Assembly: GCA_902793605.1 (NCBI GenBank)
Contig: CADBEB010000019.1
Span: forward strand, 38,506-102,505
Direction of reading: 5' to 3'
Length of the DNA stretch: 64,000 nt
Origin: an uncultured Eubacteriales bacterium
GTDB taxonomy: Bacteria > Bacillota > Clostridia > Christensenellales > Aristaeellaceae
A model generated the notes under the pieces. That model ran no database searches and was not told where the DNA came from. It saw only the letters and a program-made list of their open reading frames with translations. Below are positions 24,021 to 32,730 of this stretch, in pieces (the stretch's first letter is position 1; each line of letters begins with the position of its first letter). The translations under genes were made by a program, and so were the position numbers.

Positions 24021-25214
24021 TCATGTCCTCCGCGACAGCTCATTGACTTCCAGCAGGTTCCTGCATTTCCTCGTAACAGCTACGGTGCCCGCGTCCGTGA
24101 CATTCTGGCAAAGAAGGAACGTAACCTCCCGATCCGGGATATTGCTGAAATACGTTCCCAGCCAGCCGTCCCACCCGTATTCACCCGCCCGGGTCAGAAG
24201 CCCTGCTTCTCCCGGCCGGTCACATACGCGCATCAGGCAGGAATAACTGTACCCGCCGAGGCCGTCCCACATATCCGCCCGAACACGCTCGCTGAGCTGC
24301 GGCGTCCGCATATACCGGACCGAGGCCTCTGACAGAATGCGCCGGCCGCCGCTGGCAACACCGTTGTTGAGCAGCATCTGGGCAAAGGCCATATAATCGT
24401 CCAGGGTGGAAACGAGCCCGGCGCCGCCGGATTCGAAGGCAGGTTCACGACTGTAGTCGCCGACTGCCAGATTCAGATTGTGGAATTCTTCCAGCCCCTG
24501 CTCCGTCCTCCGATAAACAGTCACCAATCGATCCGTCTTTTCCGGCGGAACCCAGAAAGCGGTGTCCTTCATATTCAGAGGTTCGAACAGTTCTTCTCTC
24601 AGGAACCGGCCGAACGGCTTTCCGGAGACAATTTCCACGATCGCGCCGAGGATATCGGCGCAGGTGCTGTAGCGCCAGCGGGTTCCGGGTTCAAATGCCA
24701 GGGGCAGTTCCCCCAGGCGATTGCAGAATTCCACTGTGCTCATCCCGCCCCCGGCCCGGATCAGGGTTTGATCCTCTTCAAAGACGCGGGTTGCATACTG
24801 TCCTGCGGGGTCCGTGTCCGGATAGCTGAGTCCCGCGGTCATCCCAAGCAGTTCCAGGATATACGGCGCACGAAGCGCAGGTATGATCTCTCCGTCCGCC
24901 CGGATGACCCGCGGATTCCTGAATCCCGGCAGATATCGATCCGCACAGTCCATCAGATCCAGTTTTCCCCGTTCCACAAGAAGCATCACAGCCGCTGCCG
25001 TGATCGGCTTGGTCTGGCTGTAAAGCCGGAAGATGGAATCCCTGGCCAGCGGTTTCTGTTCATTGATGCTGGCCATTCCGGCCTGGGCGTAGCAAAGCTC
25101 TCGCCCCTTCATAAAGGCAAGTACGCTGATTCCCGCCGCTTCCTGCCGGTCGACTGCTTCCTGCAGGCAGGCGGTCAATCGATCCTTCAGCAGATGATCG
25201 CTTATCGTTTCCAT
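24021..25214 (-). CDS. Serine hydrolase, class C beta-lactamase fold
   Basis: This 397-residue protein has the SxxK motif SQTK (about residue 66), the YxN-equivalent WRYSTCAD and a C-terminal YGWDG in place of the KTG box. There is no signal peptide, so it is cytoplasmic, unlike true beta-lactamases. Relatives include esterases and D-aminopeptidases; between two GH3 glucosidases an acetyl- or acyl-sugar esterase role is plausible but unproven. AGGAGG precedes the ATG. It lies 23 nt after the canonical GH3 gene in one operon. Confidence 0.85.
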   Translation of the reverse strand: METISDHLLKDRLTACLQEAVDRQEAAGISVLAFMKGRELCYAQAGMASINEQKPLARDSIFRLYSQTKPITAAAVMLLVERGKLDLMDCADRYLPGFRNPRVIRADGEIIPALRAPYILELLGMTAGLSYPDTDPAGQYATRVFEEDQTLIRAGGGMSTVEFCNRLGELPLAFEPGTRWRYSTCADILGAIVEIVSGKPFGRFLREELFEPLNMKDTAFWVPPEKTDRLVTVYRRTEQGLEEFHNLNLAVGDYSREPAFESGGAGLVSTLDDYMAFAQMLLNNGVASGGRRILSEASVRYMRTPQLSERVRADMWDGLGGYSYSCLMRVCDRPGEAGLLTRAGEYGWDGWLGTYFSNIPDREVTFLLCQNVTDAGTVAVTRKCRNLLEVNELSRRT

Positions 25215-25237
25215 AATTGAATCCTCCTGAAGACCTG

Positions 25238-27520
25238 TTATTTTTCCTTGTTCATCTTTTCAATCAGTTCCAGGACCAATTCGCGTGTCAGACCGCCCGT
25301 GCCGAAGCTGAATGCGCCGCGCAGCGGCATATAGTTCATCATCGCCATGGTCATATCTTCCGAGACGGCTTCCTTCGCTGCTTCAGAACCGCCGCTGCTT
25401 TCCTCGTTGCCGAAGATCTCCATGGTCTTGCGGATGACAGGCATCATAATCTCCTTCGCCTTCGGGTCAGCCATGATATCCATGAAGATGCTGTCCAGGG
25501 TATAACGCCGCGGCAGTTCCACCGTGGATTCAACCGTCACTTCGGCCTTCAGGGGCAGGTCGCGGCTGGATGCACCGGCTTCGACCGTAAAAACGCCGGA
25601 TTCCACATGCCAGTCGTGGATCTCCTGATTCCAGTAGGCAAAAGATCGTTTGTCGAGCGTGAAGGCCACTTCCTTGCTTTCCCCGGGCTGCAGCATCACC
25701 TTCCGGAAGCCCTTCAGCTCGCGCACGGGTCGGATCGGTGTACTCTCCGCGTCCCCCACATACAGCTGGACCACTGCTTTACCCGCCCGGCTGCCGGTAT
25801 TCTTCACGCTCACCCGCGCCTCAAGCGTTCCGGTGTCCGCAATCCTGTCGGCACTGAGCTTCAGGTCGCTGTATTCGAATGTCGTGTAGGACAGCCCGTG
25901 CCCGAAGGGGAACAGCACGTCCATCTTCTTTTTATCGTAATACCGGTAACCGACAAAAATGCCCTCGCGGTATTCCGTCACGTTGCCTTCGCCGCCATAA
26001 TAAAGATAGGAAGGATTGTCCTCCAGTTTGTTCGGGAAAGATTCCGGCAGGTGGCCGGAGGGGTTCACGTCACCAAAGAGCACCTTCACTTCAGCTTCGC
26101 CGACAGCCTGTCCGCCGAGATAGGCTTCCAGGACAGCCTGCACCCGGCCGATCCAGGGCATTTCCACCGGGGAACCGTTATGCAGGACCACCACCGTCCG
26201 GGGATTCGCGGCTGCCACCGCTTCGATCACCCGGTTCTGGCACTCCGGCATCCGCATGTGGGTGCGGTCGTACCCTTCGGATTCATAGGCATCCGGCAGG
26301 CCGGCAAATACCACGGCCACCTTCGCCTGCTTCGCCGCCGCGACCGCTTCGGCAATCATCTCGTCCGTCGCGTCGTCCGCGGCTACGGAGTAACCCTGCG
26401 CATAGGTCACCTTCAGGCCCTGCGCCTTTGCTGCCTCAAGCGCGCCGGTAGTCCTGAAACAGTTGATATGGCTGCTCCCGCCGCCCTGGAAGCGGGGTTT
26501 TTCGGCGAACTCACCGATGAAAGCGATCCCGTCTTCCTTTGACAGGGGCAGGACAGCGCCGTCGTTCTTCAGCAGCACCATGCAGTCAGCTGCGATCTCC
26601 GCCGCCTGCCTGTGCTGGGCTTCCTTGTCCCAGGGCGTATCCGGCTTTGCGTTCTCCGTATACCGGTACACAATGTTCAGGATCCGCTCACAGGCCTGAT
26701 CCACAAGCTTTTCATCCAGCTTTCCGGACCGGACCGCTTCCACGATCAGGGCATCGTTCATGCCGCCGGACGCGGGCATTTCCAGGTCGAGGCCCGCCGC
26801 GACACCGGCCACCCGGTCAGACACAGCGCCCCAGTCCGAGACCACATAGCCCTCGAAGCCCCACTCCTTCCGGAGCACCTCCGTCAGCAGCCAGGGATTC
26901 TCGGAAGCATAAACCCCGTTAATCCGGTTGTAGGAACACATAACTGTCCAGGGCTGCGCTTCCCTGACCGCCTGCTCAAAGGCCGGGAAATAGATCTCGC
27001 GCATGGTCCGCTCGTCACAGTCGGAGGAGGAACTCATCCGGCGGTGCTCCTGGCTGTTCAGGGCAAAGTGCTTGATGCTCGTACCGATATTGCGGCTCTG
27101 GACCCCCTGGATCAGGGCAGTCGCCATAGCGCCGGACAGGTAGGGATCTTCTGAGAAATACTCGAAGTTGCGGCCACACAGGGGGGACCGCTTGATGTTC
27201 ACCGCCGGACCGAGGATGACGGAGACCTTCTCGTGCTGGCAGCTGTCGCCGAGGGCTTCACCCATGCCGCGGATCATATCCGGATCAAAGGAAGCCGCTG
27301 TCGCGCTGGCTGCGGGAAAACAGACCGCCTTGATGCTGTCGTTGATGCCGAGATGGTCCGCTTCCTCATCCTGCTTGCGCAGGCCGTGGGGACCGTCGCT
27401 CACCATGGAGCGGGGGATTCCCAGCCGTTCCACGGCCTTGGTATGCCAGAAATCGTCGCCGGAACACAGGCCCGCCTTTTCCTCCAGCGTCATTTGGGAG
27501 ACCAGTGCTTTGATATCCAT
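25238..27520 (-). CDS. bglX: GH3 beta-glucosidase, canonical order
   Basis: This 760-residue cytoplasmic GH3 enzyme opens with the TIM barrel (VSQMTLEEKAGLCSGDDFW, MVSDGPHGLR, GPAVNIKRSPLCGRNFEYF, SIKHFALNSQE), with the nucleophile Asp in YVVSDWGAV. The alpha/beta-sandwich follows (MVLLKNDGAVLPL, GLPDAYESEGYDRTHM with the likely acid/base Glu), then the fibronectin-III-like end (FGHGLSYTTFEYSDL). A short tail carries EDMTMAMMNYMP. It releases terminal glucose from beta-glucosides. The ATG at 27520 has AAGGAG upstream; an earlier in-frame ATG lies inside that site. It is the first gene of the operon. Confidence 0.92.
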   Translation of the reverse strand: MDIKALVSQMTLEEKAGLCSGDDFWHTKAVERLGIPRSMVSDGPHGLRKQDEEADHLGINDSIKAVCFPAASATAASFDPDMIRGMGEALGDSCQHEKVSVILGPAVNIKRSPLCGRNFEYFSEDPYLSGAMATALIQGVQSRNIGTSIKHFALNSQEHRRMSSSSDCDERTMREIYFPAFEQAVREAQPWTVMCSYNRINGVYASENPWLLTEVLRKEWGFEGYVVSDWGAVSDRVAGVAAGLDLEMPASGGMNDALIVEAVRSGKLDEKLVDQACERILNIVYRYTENAKPDTPWDKEAQHRQAAEIAADCMVLLKNDGAVLPLSKEDGIAFIGEFAEKPRFQGGGSSHINCFRTTGALEAAKAQGLKVTYAQGYSVAADDATDEMIAEAVAAAKQAKVAVVFAGLPDAYESEGYDRTHMRMPECQNRVIEAVAAANPRTVVVLHNGSPVEMPWIGRVQAVLEAYLGGQAVGEAEVKVLFGDVNPSGHLPESFPNKLEDNPSYLYYGGEGNVTEYREGIFVGYRYYDKKKMDVLFPFGHGLSYTTFEYSDLKLSADRIADTGTLEARVSVKNTGSRAGKAVVQLYVGDAESTPIRPVRELKGFRKVMLQPGESKEVAFTLDKRSFAYWNQEIHDWHVESGVFTVEAGASSRDLPLKAEVTVESTVELPRRYTLDSIFMDIMADPKAKEIMMPVIRKTMEIFGNEESSGGSEAAKEAVSEDMTMAMMNYMPLRGAFSFGTGGLTRELVLELIEKMNKEK

Positions 27521-27562
27521 CTGTTCATTCTCCTTTTCCATTATTCATCATTCCGGGAAATA

Positions 27563-27576
27563 TGCAAACGTTCTCA
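27563..27576. promoter_or_regulatory. cre-like operator of the GH3 operon
   Basis: On the minus strand TGAGAACGTTTGCA matches 12 of 14 cre positions. It sits a few bases after the predicted start point, the same geometry as the operator at 5161-5180. Confidence 0.65.
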
Positions 27577-27587
27577 TTTCTGCCCGT

Positions 27588-27617
27588 ATTATGGCATCCG
27601 CGGAAGCCGGCTGTCAA
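27588..27617 (-). promoter_or_regulatory. Promoter of the GH3 operon
   Basis: A perfect TTGACA (27612-27617) is followed after 18 nt by CATAAT (27588-27593). It begins only 5 bp from the end of the acyltransferase gene. Confidence 0.75.
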
Positions 27618-27621
27618 CCGT

Positions 27622-29352
27622 CTATTTGCGCCGGAGGGTATCCGCGGTCTGCTGCATGACCTCCTCGCAGTCTTCTTCGTTGAAATATCTCGGATCCTCG
27701 ATCATACTGAGCAGGAAAACTCCGTCGTCGCTCTCCACATAATACCTGCGCTCGCGATAGTCTGAAAACTCCGTGCTGTAGCCCCGCGCCATCCGGATTC
27801 CCTGCGGATTGGTATAGATTTCCAGTTCCGTCATCCAGTCGCAGTCCCTCAGTACGGCTTCCGCGCTCGCAAAGCCCTGTGCGTGTTCACCCCGGATCCC
27901 CCCGTCGAAAACGATATTCCCGGGTTTTTTGCCTTCGCCGGTAAACTTCCATGTCGCATAGCGGGAATCCGAGAATGACAGCGTGTATCCTTCGGGCGGA
28001 GTCACCCGGATATGCCCGTATGTCCTGTCAAGGCCGTTCGGCCTGAGCAGGAACATCCCGACGATCATCAGCACGAACAGCAGGGGGAAGAAGAGTCTCC
28101 GGATGATCCGGGTCCTGGAGGCGACGGCTTCTTTCCGCGCCCTGCTTTCCTTCAGTCGTTTCCGTTTGAGGGCAGCTTTCTCATCCCCGCTCATTCTCAA
28201 TTCATTCATCCACCGCAGGATATTCTTCCGGAGAAAGCGGAACAGGAGCGAAGCGGGGATGGAAGCCGCCAGAACCGCAGCAATATAGAGCGGGACCGAT
28301 TTGATGTAGAGGATGCTTTTCCCGCTGTCCAGGAAACTGTAGCCGAACAGGTCCACGAACAGTCCGTGGATCAGGTAAAACTCCAGCGTGATCGCTCCAA
28401 GCCCGGCCAGCGCCCGGTTGCCGAGCTTCACCTTCATCATCAGCAGGAAACAGAAGAGTACGTAAGCAACACTCACCAGCCATTCGGAAGCAGCGCTCAT
28501 CAGCCGGTGCGGCACCTTCAGCATATTGATGCCCCACTCGCCGTAGTACCCGATGCCGTTCGCCTGCATGTACTGTGTTAACTGATAAAGCGCAAAAATC
28601 GCAGCAAAGGACAGGATCAGCCAGATCCAGTAGCCCTTCCTGAAGAATCGGGTTATCTTTTCCTCATATTTCGCGAAAAGAAGGCCCAGCGGGAAGAGGA
28701 TGATGCTGTTGTACCACCATTCGCCGCGCATCCACCAGTCGTCCTGGTGATCGATCAGGGAACCGAGCACAGTATAGGCCAATGTGAACAGGAAGATCCA
28801 GAAGATGGCAGGGCCTTCCTTTTTGCAGAATCGAAAGGCAGCCCAGAAGGCCAGGTAAAAGAACGGAATGACAATTGCGTACCACGAGTTTACATTGGCC
28901 ATATGCAGGCCGGAAAGATACCACAGGACCTTTGTCAGATCCATCCGTTCGCCCGACAGCAGGCGGATCGCCGTGTACAGCCACTCCGACAGGTAAAAGG
29001 CGACGACGACCGGCAGGATCCTCCGGCGGAAAAAGCCCTTCAGGTAGTCCGGCTTGGTCTTATAGCTTTTGTACAGCCCCAGGCCGCTGCAGAACAGGAA
29101 CACAGCAACTAACATATAGCCCATGGAAAGGAATACGTTCAGCCCGTTCACAATCAGGCCCCGCGGCAGCCACGGAGCGCAGGTCTTCTGCGCCATGTGG
29201 TGCAGCGCGATTCCCAGCGCTGTGATTCCCTGCAGTGCCCTGGTCTGTTTCAGGGACGTATATTCCTCGTTCCAGGCACCTTTCCCGGCGCTGCGGGCCC
29301 CGAAGAAGATCAGCAGCGCCAGCGAAAAGTAAAACAGATACATCCAGTCCAT
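27622..29352 (-). CDS. Acyltransferase-3 family membrane protein with extra C-terminal domain
   Basis: This 576-residue protein has about ten or eleven helices in an acyltransferase-3 layout, including LQGITALGIALHHMAQK with the conserved His and SWYAIVIPFFYLAF. A basic cytoplasmic loop (ALKRKRLKESRARKE) leads to one more helix (FFPLLFVLMIVGMFLL) and an extra domain of about 140 residues probably outside the cell (RVTPPEGYTLSFSD, YYVESDDGVFLLSM). Such proteins O-acylate cell-surface sugars; the extra domain is not recognised. The start is supported by GGGAGA at 6 nt. Confidence 0.85.
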   Translation of the reverse strand: MDWMYLFYFSLALLIFFGARSAGKGAWNEEYTSLKQTRALQGITALGIALHHMAQKTCAPWLPRGLIVNGLNVFLSMGYMLVAVFLFCSGLGLYKSYKTKPDYLKGFFRRRILPVVVAFYLSEWLYTAIRLLSGERMDLTKVLWYLSGLHMANVNSWYAIVIPFFYLAFWAAFRFCKKEGPAIFWIFLFTLAYTVLGSLIDHQDDWWMRGEWWYNSIILFPLGLLFAKYEEKITRFFRKGYWIWLILSFAAIFALYQLTQYMQANGIGYYGEWGINMLKVPHRLMSAASEWLVSVAYVLFCFLLMMKVKLGNRALAGLGAITLEFYLIHGLFVDLFGYSFLDSGKSILYIKSVPLYIAAVLAASIPASLLFRFLRKNILRWMNELRMSGDEKAALKRKRLKESRARKEAVASRTRIIRRLFFPLLFVLMIVGMFLLRPNGLDRTYGHIRVTPPEGYTLSFSDSRYATWKFTGEGKKPGNIVFDGGIRGEHAQGFASAEAVLRDCDWMTELEIYTNPQGIRMARGYSTEFSDYRERRYYVESDDGVFLLSMIEDPRYFNEEDCEEVMQQTADTLRRK

Positions 29353-29456
29353 TTCATTTCTCCCGCATTGAAGATGTGATCATTATATCAGAAGCCATTG
29401 TTTCTGAACAGGGAAACGGCCATTTTGTTCGCCTTCCCTTTCCTCCCGTCTTACGA

Positions 29457-29462
29457 TATAAT
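29457..29462 (+). promoter_or_regulatory. -10 box upstream of rarA
   Basis: A perfect TATAAT lies about 25 nt before the rarA Shine-Dalgarno site. The sequence 17 nt upstream (TTCCCT) is a weak -35 box. A divergent TATAAT with TGA extension (29382-29387, minus strand) probably serves the acyltransferase gene. Confidence 0.5.
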
Positions 29463-29494
29463 ACGGATAATGATCCCGACAGGAGGAAATGCCC

Positions 29495-30841
29495 ATGAGT
29501 GAGAACACCCTGCTGCCCGAAGAGGCCCCGATCCTCGCCGGCCAGCCGCTGGCCGCCCGGATGCGGCCTTCCTCGCTCGATGAGATCGCCGGGCAGCAGC
29601 ACCTGCTCGGCCCGGGCAAGGTCCTGCGCCGCCTGATCTCCTCCGACAGCATTTCCTCCATGATCTTCTGGGGCCCGCCCGGCGTCGGGAAGACCACCCT
29701 TGCCCGAGTGATTGCCCTGCAGACCAAGGCCACCTTTATCGACTTTTCCGCCGTCACCAGCGGGATCAAGGAGATCCGTCAGGTGATGATGAAAGCCGAA
29801 GAGAACCGGGTTTACGGGATGCGGACCATCGTCTTTGTCGACGAGATTCACCGATTCAACAAGGCCCAGCAGGATGCCTTCCTGCCCTTCGTTGAAAAGG
29901 GCAGCATCGTGCTCATCGGCGCCACGACCGAGAACCCGTCCTTCGAGGTCAACAGCGCGCTTCTCTCCCGCTGCAAGGTGTTTGTGCTCCAGGCCCTCAG
30001 CCGGGATGATATCCTGACCCTGCTGCGCCGTGCTTTGACGGACGAGCGCGGCTTCGGAAAAGACAAGGTTACGATCAGCGAAAAAGCCCTCGGCGCCATC
30101 GCGGATTTTTCAAACGGCGACGCGCGCAGCGCTCTGAGCTCCCTGGAGATGGTCGTCCTCAACGGCGAAGTCGGGGAGGACGGAATTGCCGTCACGGATG
30201 AGATCGTCGCCCAGTGCCTGAGCCGCAAGAGCCTCATGTACGACAAGGACGGGGAGGAGCACTACAATCTGATCTCTGCCCTGCACAAATCCATGCGCAA
30301 TTCGGACCCCGACGCCGCGGTCTACTGGATGATGCGGATGCTCGAGGGCGGTGAGGATCCCCTGTATATCGCGCGGCGCGTCCTGCGATTCGCCGCGGAG
30401 GACGTCGGCCTCGCCGATCCCCGGGCCATGGAAGTTGGCGTCGCCGCCTACCAGGCCTGTCATTTCATCGGTGTGCCGGAGTGTAACGTCCACCTGGCGG
30501 AAGCCGTGGTCTACATGTCCCTGGCCTCCAAATCCAACGCCATGGAAATGGCCACCATGGAAGCCAGGGAAGCCATCGAAAAAGGGCCTGACGCACCGGT
30601 CCCGCTGGTCATCCGCAACGCGCCGACCCGACTGATGAAGGACCTGTCCTACGGCAAGGGCTACAAGTATGCCCATGATTATGAAGAGAAGATCACCGCC
30701 ATGCAGTGCCTGCCCGATGCGCTGAAGGACCGGCGGTTCTACCATCCCACCGACCAGGGGCAGGAAGCCCGCTACAAGGAACGGCTGGAACAGATCCTCG
30801 CCTGGAAAGAGGAACAACGGAAAAAGGAAAAGCAGAAATGA
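29495..30841 (+). CDS. rarA: Replication-associated recombination protein A (AAA+ ATPase)
   Basis: This 448-residue clamp-loader-like ATPase acts at stalled replication forks. PLAARMRPSSLDEIAGQQHL is the family start; FWGPPGVGKTTLARVI is Walker A, VFVDEIHRFNKAQQDAFLP Walker B with the RarA-specific stretch, GATTENPSFEVNSALLSR sensor 1 and the Arg finger. The C-terminal tetramerisation domain contains MLEGGEDPLYIARRVLRFA. The ATG at 29495 is preferred over 29489 because AGGAGG is 9 nt upstream. Its last codons overlap the start of the next gene (ATGA). Confidence 0.96.
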   Translation: MSENTLLPEEAPILAGQPLAARMRPSSLDEIAGQQHLLGPGKVLRRLISSDSISSMIFWGPPGVGKTTLARVIALQTKATFIDFSAVTSGIKEIRQVMMKAEENRVYGMRTIVFVDEIHRFNKAQQDAFLPFVEKGSIVLIGATTENPSFEVNSALLSRCKVFVLQALSRDDILTLLRRALTDERGFGKDKVTISEKALGAIADFSNGDARSALSSLEMVVLNGEVGEDGIAVTDEIVAQCLSRKSLMYDKDGEEHYNLISALHKSMRNSDPDAAVYWMMRMLEGGEDPLYIARRVLRFAAEDVGLADPRAMEVGVAAYQACHFIGVPECNVHLAEAVVYMSLASKSNAMEMATMEAREAIEKGPDAPVPLVIRNAPTRLMKDLSYGKGYKYAHDYEEKITAMQCLPDALKDRRFYHPTDQGQEARYKERLEQILAWKEEQRKKEKQK

Positions 30842-32592
30842 AGAAAATACAACTCTGCCGCGCGCTCCGGACCGTACTGCTCCTGCTGCTTTGTCTGGCA
30901 ATGCTCGCGCCGACGGCTTTCGCCGCGAAGGAGTCACCTTCTCCTTCCGGGATCCGGGTGCGCCTCCAGCGCTTCAACCTGACGGACGCCGTCTGGATGA
31001 CGCTCGAAGGCCGCTACCTTGTTCGCTGCGCGGACGGGACAGAGCTTCTGCTCCCTGCCTCCGCCGGGGTTACCGTCCTCCTGCGGGACGGCAGGCTCAT
31101 CCTCTTTTCCGAGGGCGTCTCCCTGTCCGCCGGAAAGAAGCTCACGCTCCTGCGCCGGGAGGAGGACGGTTCGGAGCCCGGGATCCGCTTCAACCTCCAG
31201 CAGGGATTCTATCCCGGGGATCTCAGCCTTTCCGTGAAGGACGGCGCGATCCAGGCGGTGATGACCCTGCCGCTGGAAACCCACCTGCAAGGTGTCGTGC
31301 CCTACGAGATGAGCGACTCCTTCCCTGTGGAAGCCCTGAAGGTCCAGGCCGTCTGCGCCCGGACCTACGCGCTGAGCAAGCTGAACCCCGACGCGGACTG
31401 GGATGTGGTGGACACCACCAACGATCAGGTCTTCAAAGGCCTGAGGCCCGAATATAAAAACACCGCCCTCGCCGTGACCGGAACAGACGGCCTGGTGCTG
31501 ACATACAGGAACAAGCTGATCACCGCCTGGTACAGCGCCTCCAACGGCGGCCAGACGGAACTGCCGCAGCATGTCTGGGGCGGGAACGATATCCCCGCCT
31601 GTTTTGAAATGACCGATGACCCCTGGGACGCGGAGAATCCGGACAGCCTGACCCGCTCCGCGGTCCTGAAGAAGGATGGGTCCAACCTGTCCCCCGCTTT
31701 TCTGCGTCTCCTGCGGGAAGCTCTGAAATCCGAACCGGAGATGAAAGATTTCGACCTGGAAGACGGTTCGCCTTTCCGGGTAGACGTCATCCGGTCCATG
31801 CTCCTGACCACGCCCCGGTATGAAGAACCCAGCCGGCTGATGACAAAGCTGCAGATCTCCTTCTCCTGCTCCGCCGCGCTGAAGGCAGGCCATACCCGGC
31901 CTGAGGAAGACGGCGGCGAGCTGGATATCCGCGACCTGCTGGGCGATGAGCCAACCCCCACCCCGACTGCCACGCCGGCAGCAGAGAACGGGGAACCGGT
32001 CCCGATTCCCGCCGGCACGTTTGACGTGACGCTGAACCTGTTCCCGGGCGTCCTGAACGCCCTGGCCCTGAGCATCTCCGGCGCAGGCAACGAGATCGTT
32101 ACCCTCCGGGAAGACGACAGCGCCTTCACCCTCACTTCCGGCCGCTACGGCCACGGCGTCGGCATGAGCCAGCGCGGCGCCCAGTACCAGGCCTCAAAGG
32201 ACGGCCGCGGCTTTGAGGAGATCCTCTCCTTTTACTATCCCGGCGCCGTATTGAAACAGTACAGCGGGGAAACCGCCCCCCTGCCCACGCCGGACCCGGC
32301 CCTGGCGGTCACCCCCGGTCCCGCTCCGACCGCTACGCCCCGCCCGACGCTGATGCCGGTCACGGAAGAGCTGCCCGAAGGCGCCTGGCTCGCCAGCGTT
32401 GAGAACATCGACGACGACAGCAGCCTGAACCTGCGCACCGAGCCTTCGCCCGCCGCGGAGATTCTGATGCGGCTCTTCCGCCACCAGAAGCTGATCGTCC
32501 TGGAAAACGCCGAGGTGGACGGCTGGGTCAAAGTCAAAACTGACGCCGTCGAAGGCTATGTTATGCTCAGTTTCCTGCAAGAAGTAAAATAA
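30838..32592 (+). CDS. SpoIID/LytB-domain protein with SH3-like domain
   Basis: This 584-residue exported protein has a signal peptide (helix VLLLLLCLAMLAPTAFA). The SpoIID domain shows LETHLQGVVPYEMSDSFPVE, LKVQAVCARTYAL, WYSASNGGQTE and RYGHGVGMSQRGAQY, the core of lytic transglycosylases that trim peptidoglycan during engulfment or wall growth. Two Pro/Thr-rich linkers flank a segment, and the last 65 residues (SLNLRTEPSPAAEIL, GWVKVKTDAVEGYV) are a bacterial SH3 wall-binding domain. It is coupled to rarA by a 4-bp overlap. A signal-bearing, SH3-tailed form suggests vegetative wall remodelling rather than strictly sporulation. Confidence 0.9.
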   Translation: MKKIQLCRALRTVLLLLLCLAMLAPTAFAAKESPSPSGIRVRLQRFNLTDAVWMTLEGRYLVRCADGTELLLPASAGVTVLLRDGRLILFSEGVSLSAGKKLTLLRREEDGSEPGIRFNLQQGFYPGDLSLSVKDGAIQAVMTLPLETHLQGVVPYEMSDSFPVEALKVQAVCARTYALSKLNPDADWDVVDTTNDQVFKGLRPEYKNTALAVTGTDGLVLTYRNKLITAWYSASNGGQTELPQHVWGGNDIPACFEMTDDPWDAENPDSLTRSAVLKKDGSNLSPAFLRLLREALKSEPEMKDFDLEDGSPFRVDVIRSMLLTTPRYEEPSRLMTKLQISFSCSAALKAGHTRPEEDGGELDIRDLLGDEPTPTPTATPAAENGEPVPIPAGTFDVTLNLFPGVLNALALSISGAGNEIVTLREDDSAFTLTSGRYGHGVGMSQRGAQYQASKDGRGFEEILSFYYPGAVLKQYSGETAPLPTPDPALAVTPGPAPTATPRPTLMPVTEELPEGAWLASVENIDDDSSLNLRTEPSPAAEILMRLFRHQKLIVLENAEVDGWVKVKTDAVEGYVMLSFLQEVK

Positions 32593-32629
32593 CGCCAAAG
32601 ACTTTTCTCTTAAATGCAGTACCTGATGT

Positions 32630-32655
32630 GTCATCCTGAACGAAGTGAAGGATCC
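32630..32655 (+). repeat. Dispersed repeat GTCATCCTGAACG... copy 1
   Basis: This 26-bp element (GTCATCCTGAACGAAGTGAA then GGATCC) recurs with few changes at 45581-45606. Very similar strings are scattered between genes in many bacterial genomes. Confidence 0.7.
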
Positions 32656-32681
32656 TTTGGCTGCACACCGCAAAATAAGAG

Positions 32682-32717
32682 CGAGCGTTGCCTGCAACGG
32701 ACAACGCTCGTTTCATT
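32682..32717. terminator. Bidirectional terminator between spoIID-like gene and fhs
   Basis: The 9-bp arms CGAGCGTTG (32682-32690) and complement (32702-32710) are followed by TTTCATT on the plus strand, and by CTCTTATTTTG on the minus strand. It serves both convergent transcription units. Confidence 0.82.
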
Positions 32718-32730
32718 ATGAATAAAATGA

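Noticed and set aside
24021..25214. Beta-lactamase resistance gene
   Set aside because: There is no signal peptide and the KTG-type motif is replaced. Such cytoplasmic class-C-fold proteins are usually esterases or peptidases, and it sits in a glycosidase operon.
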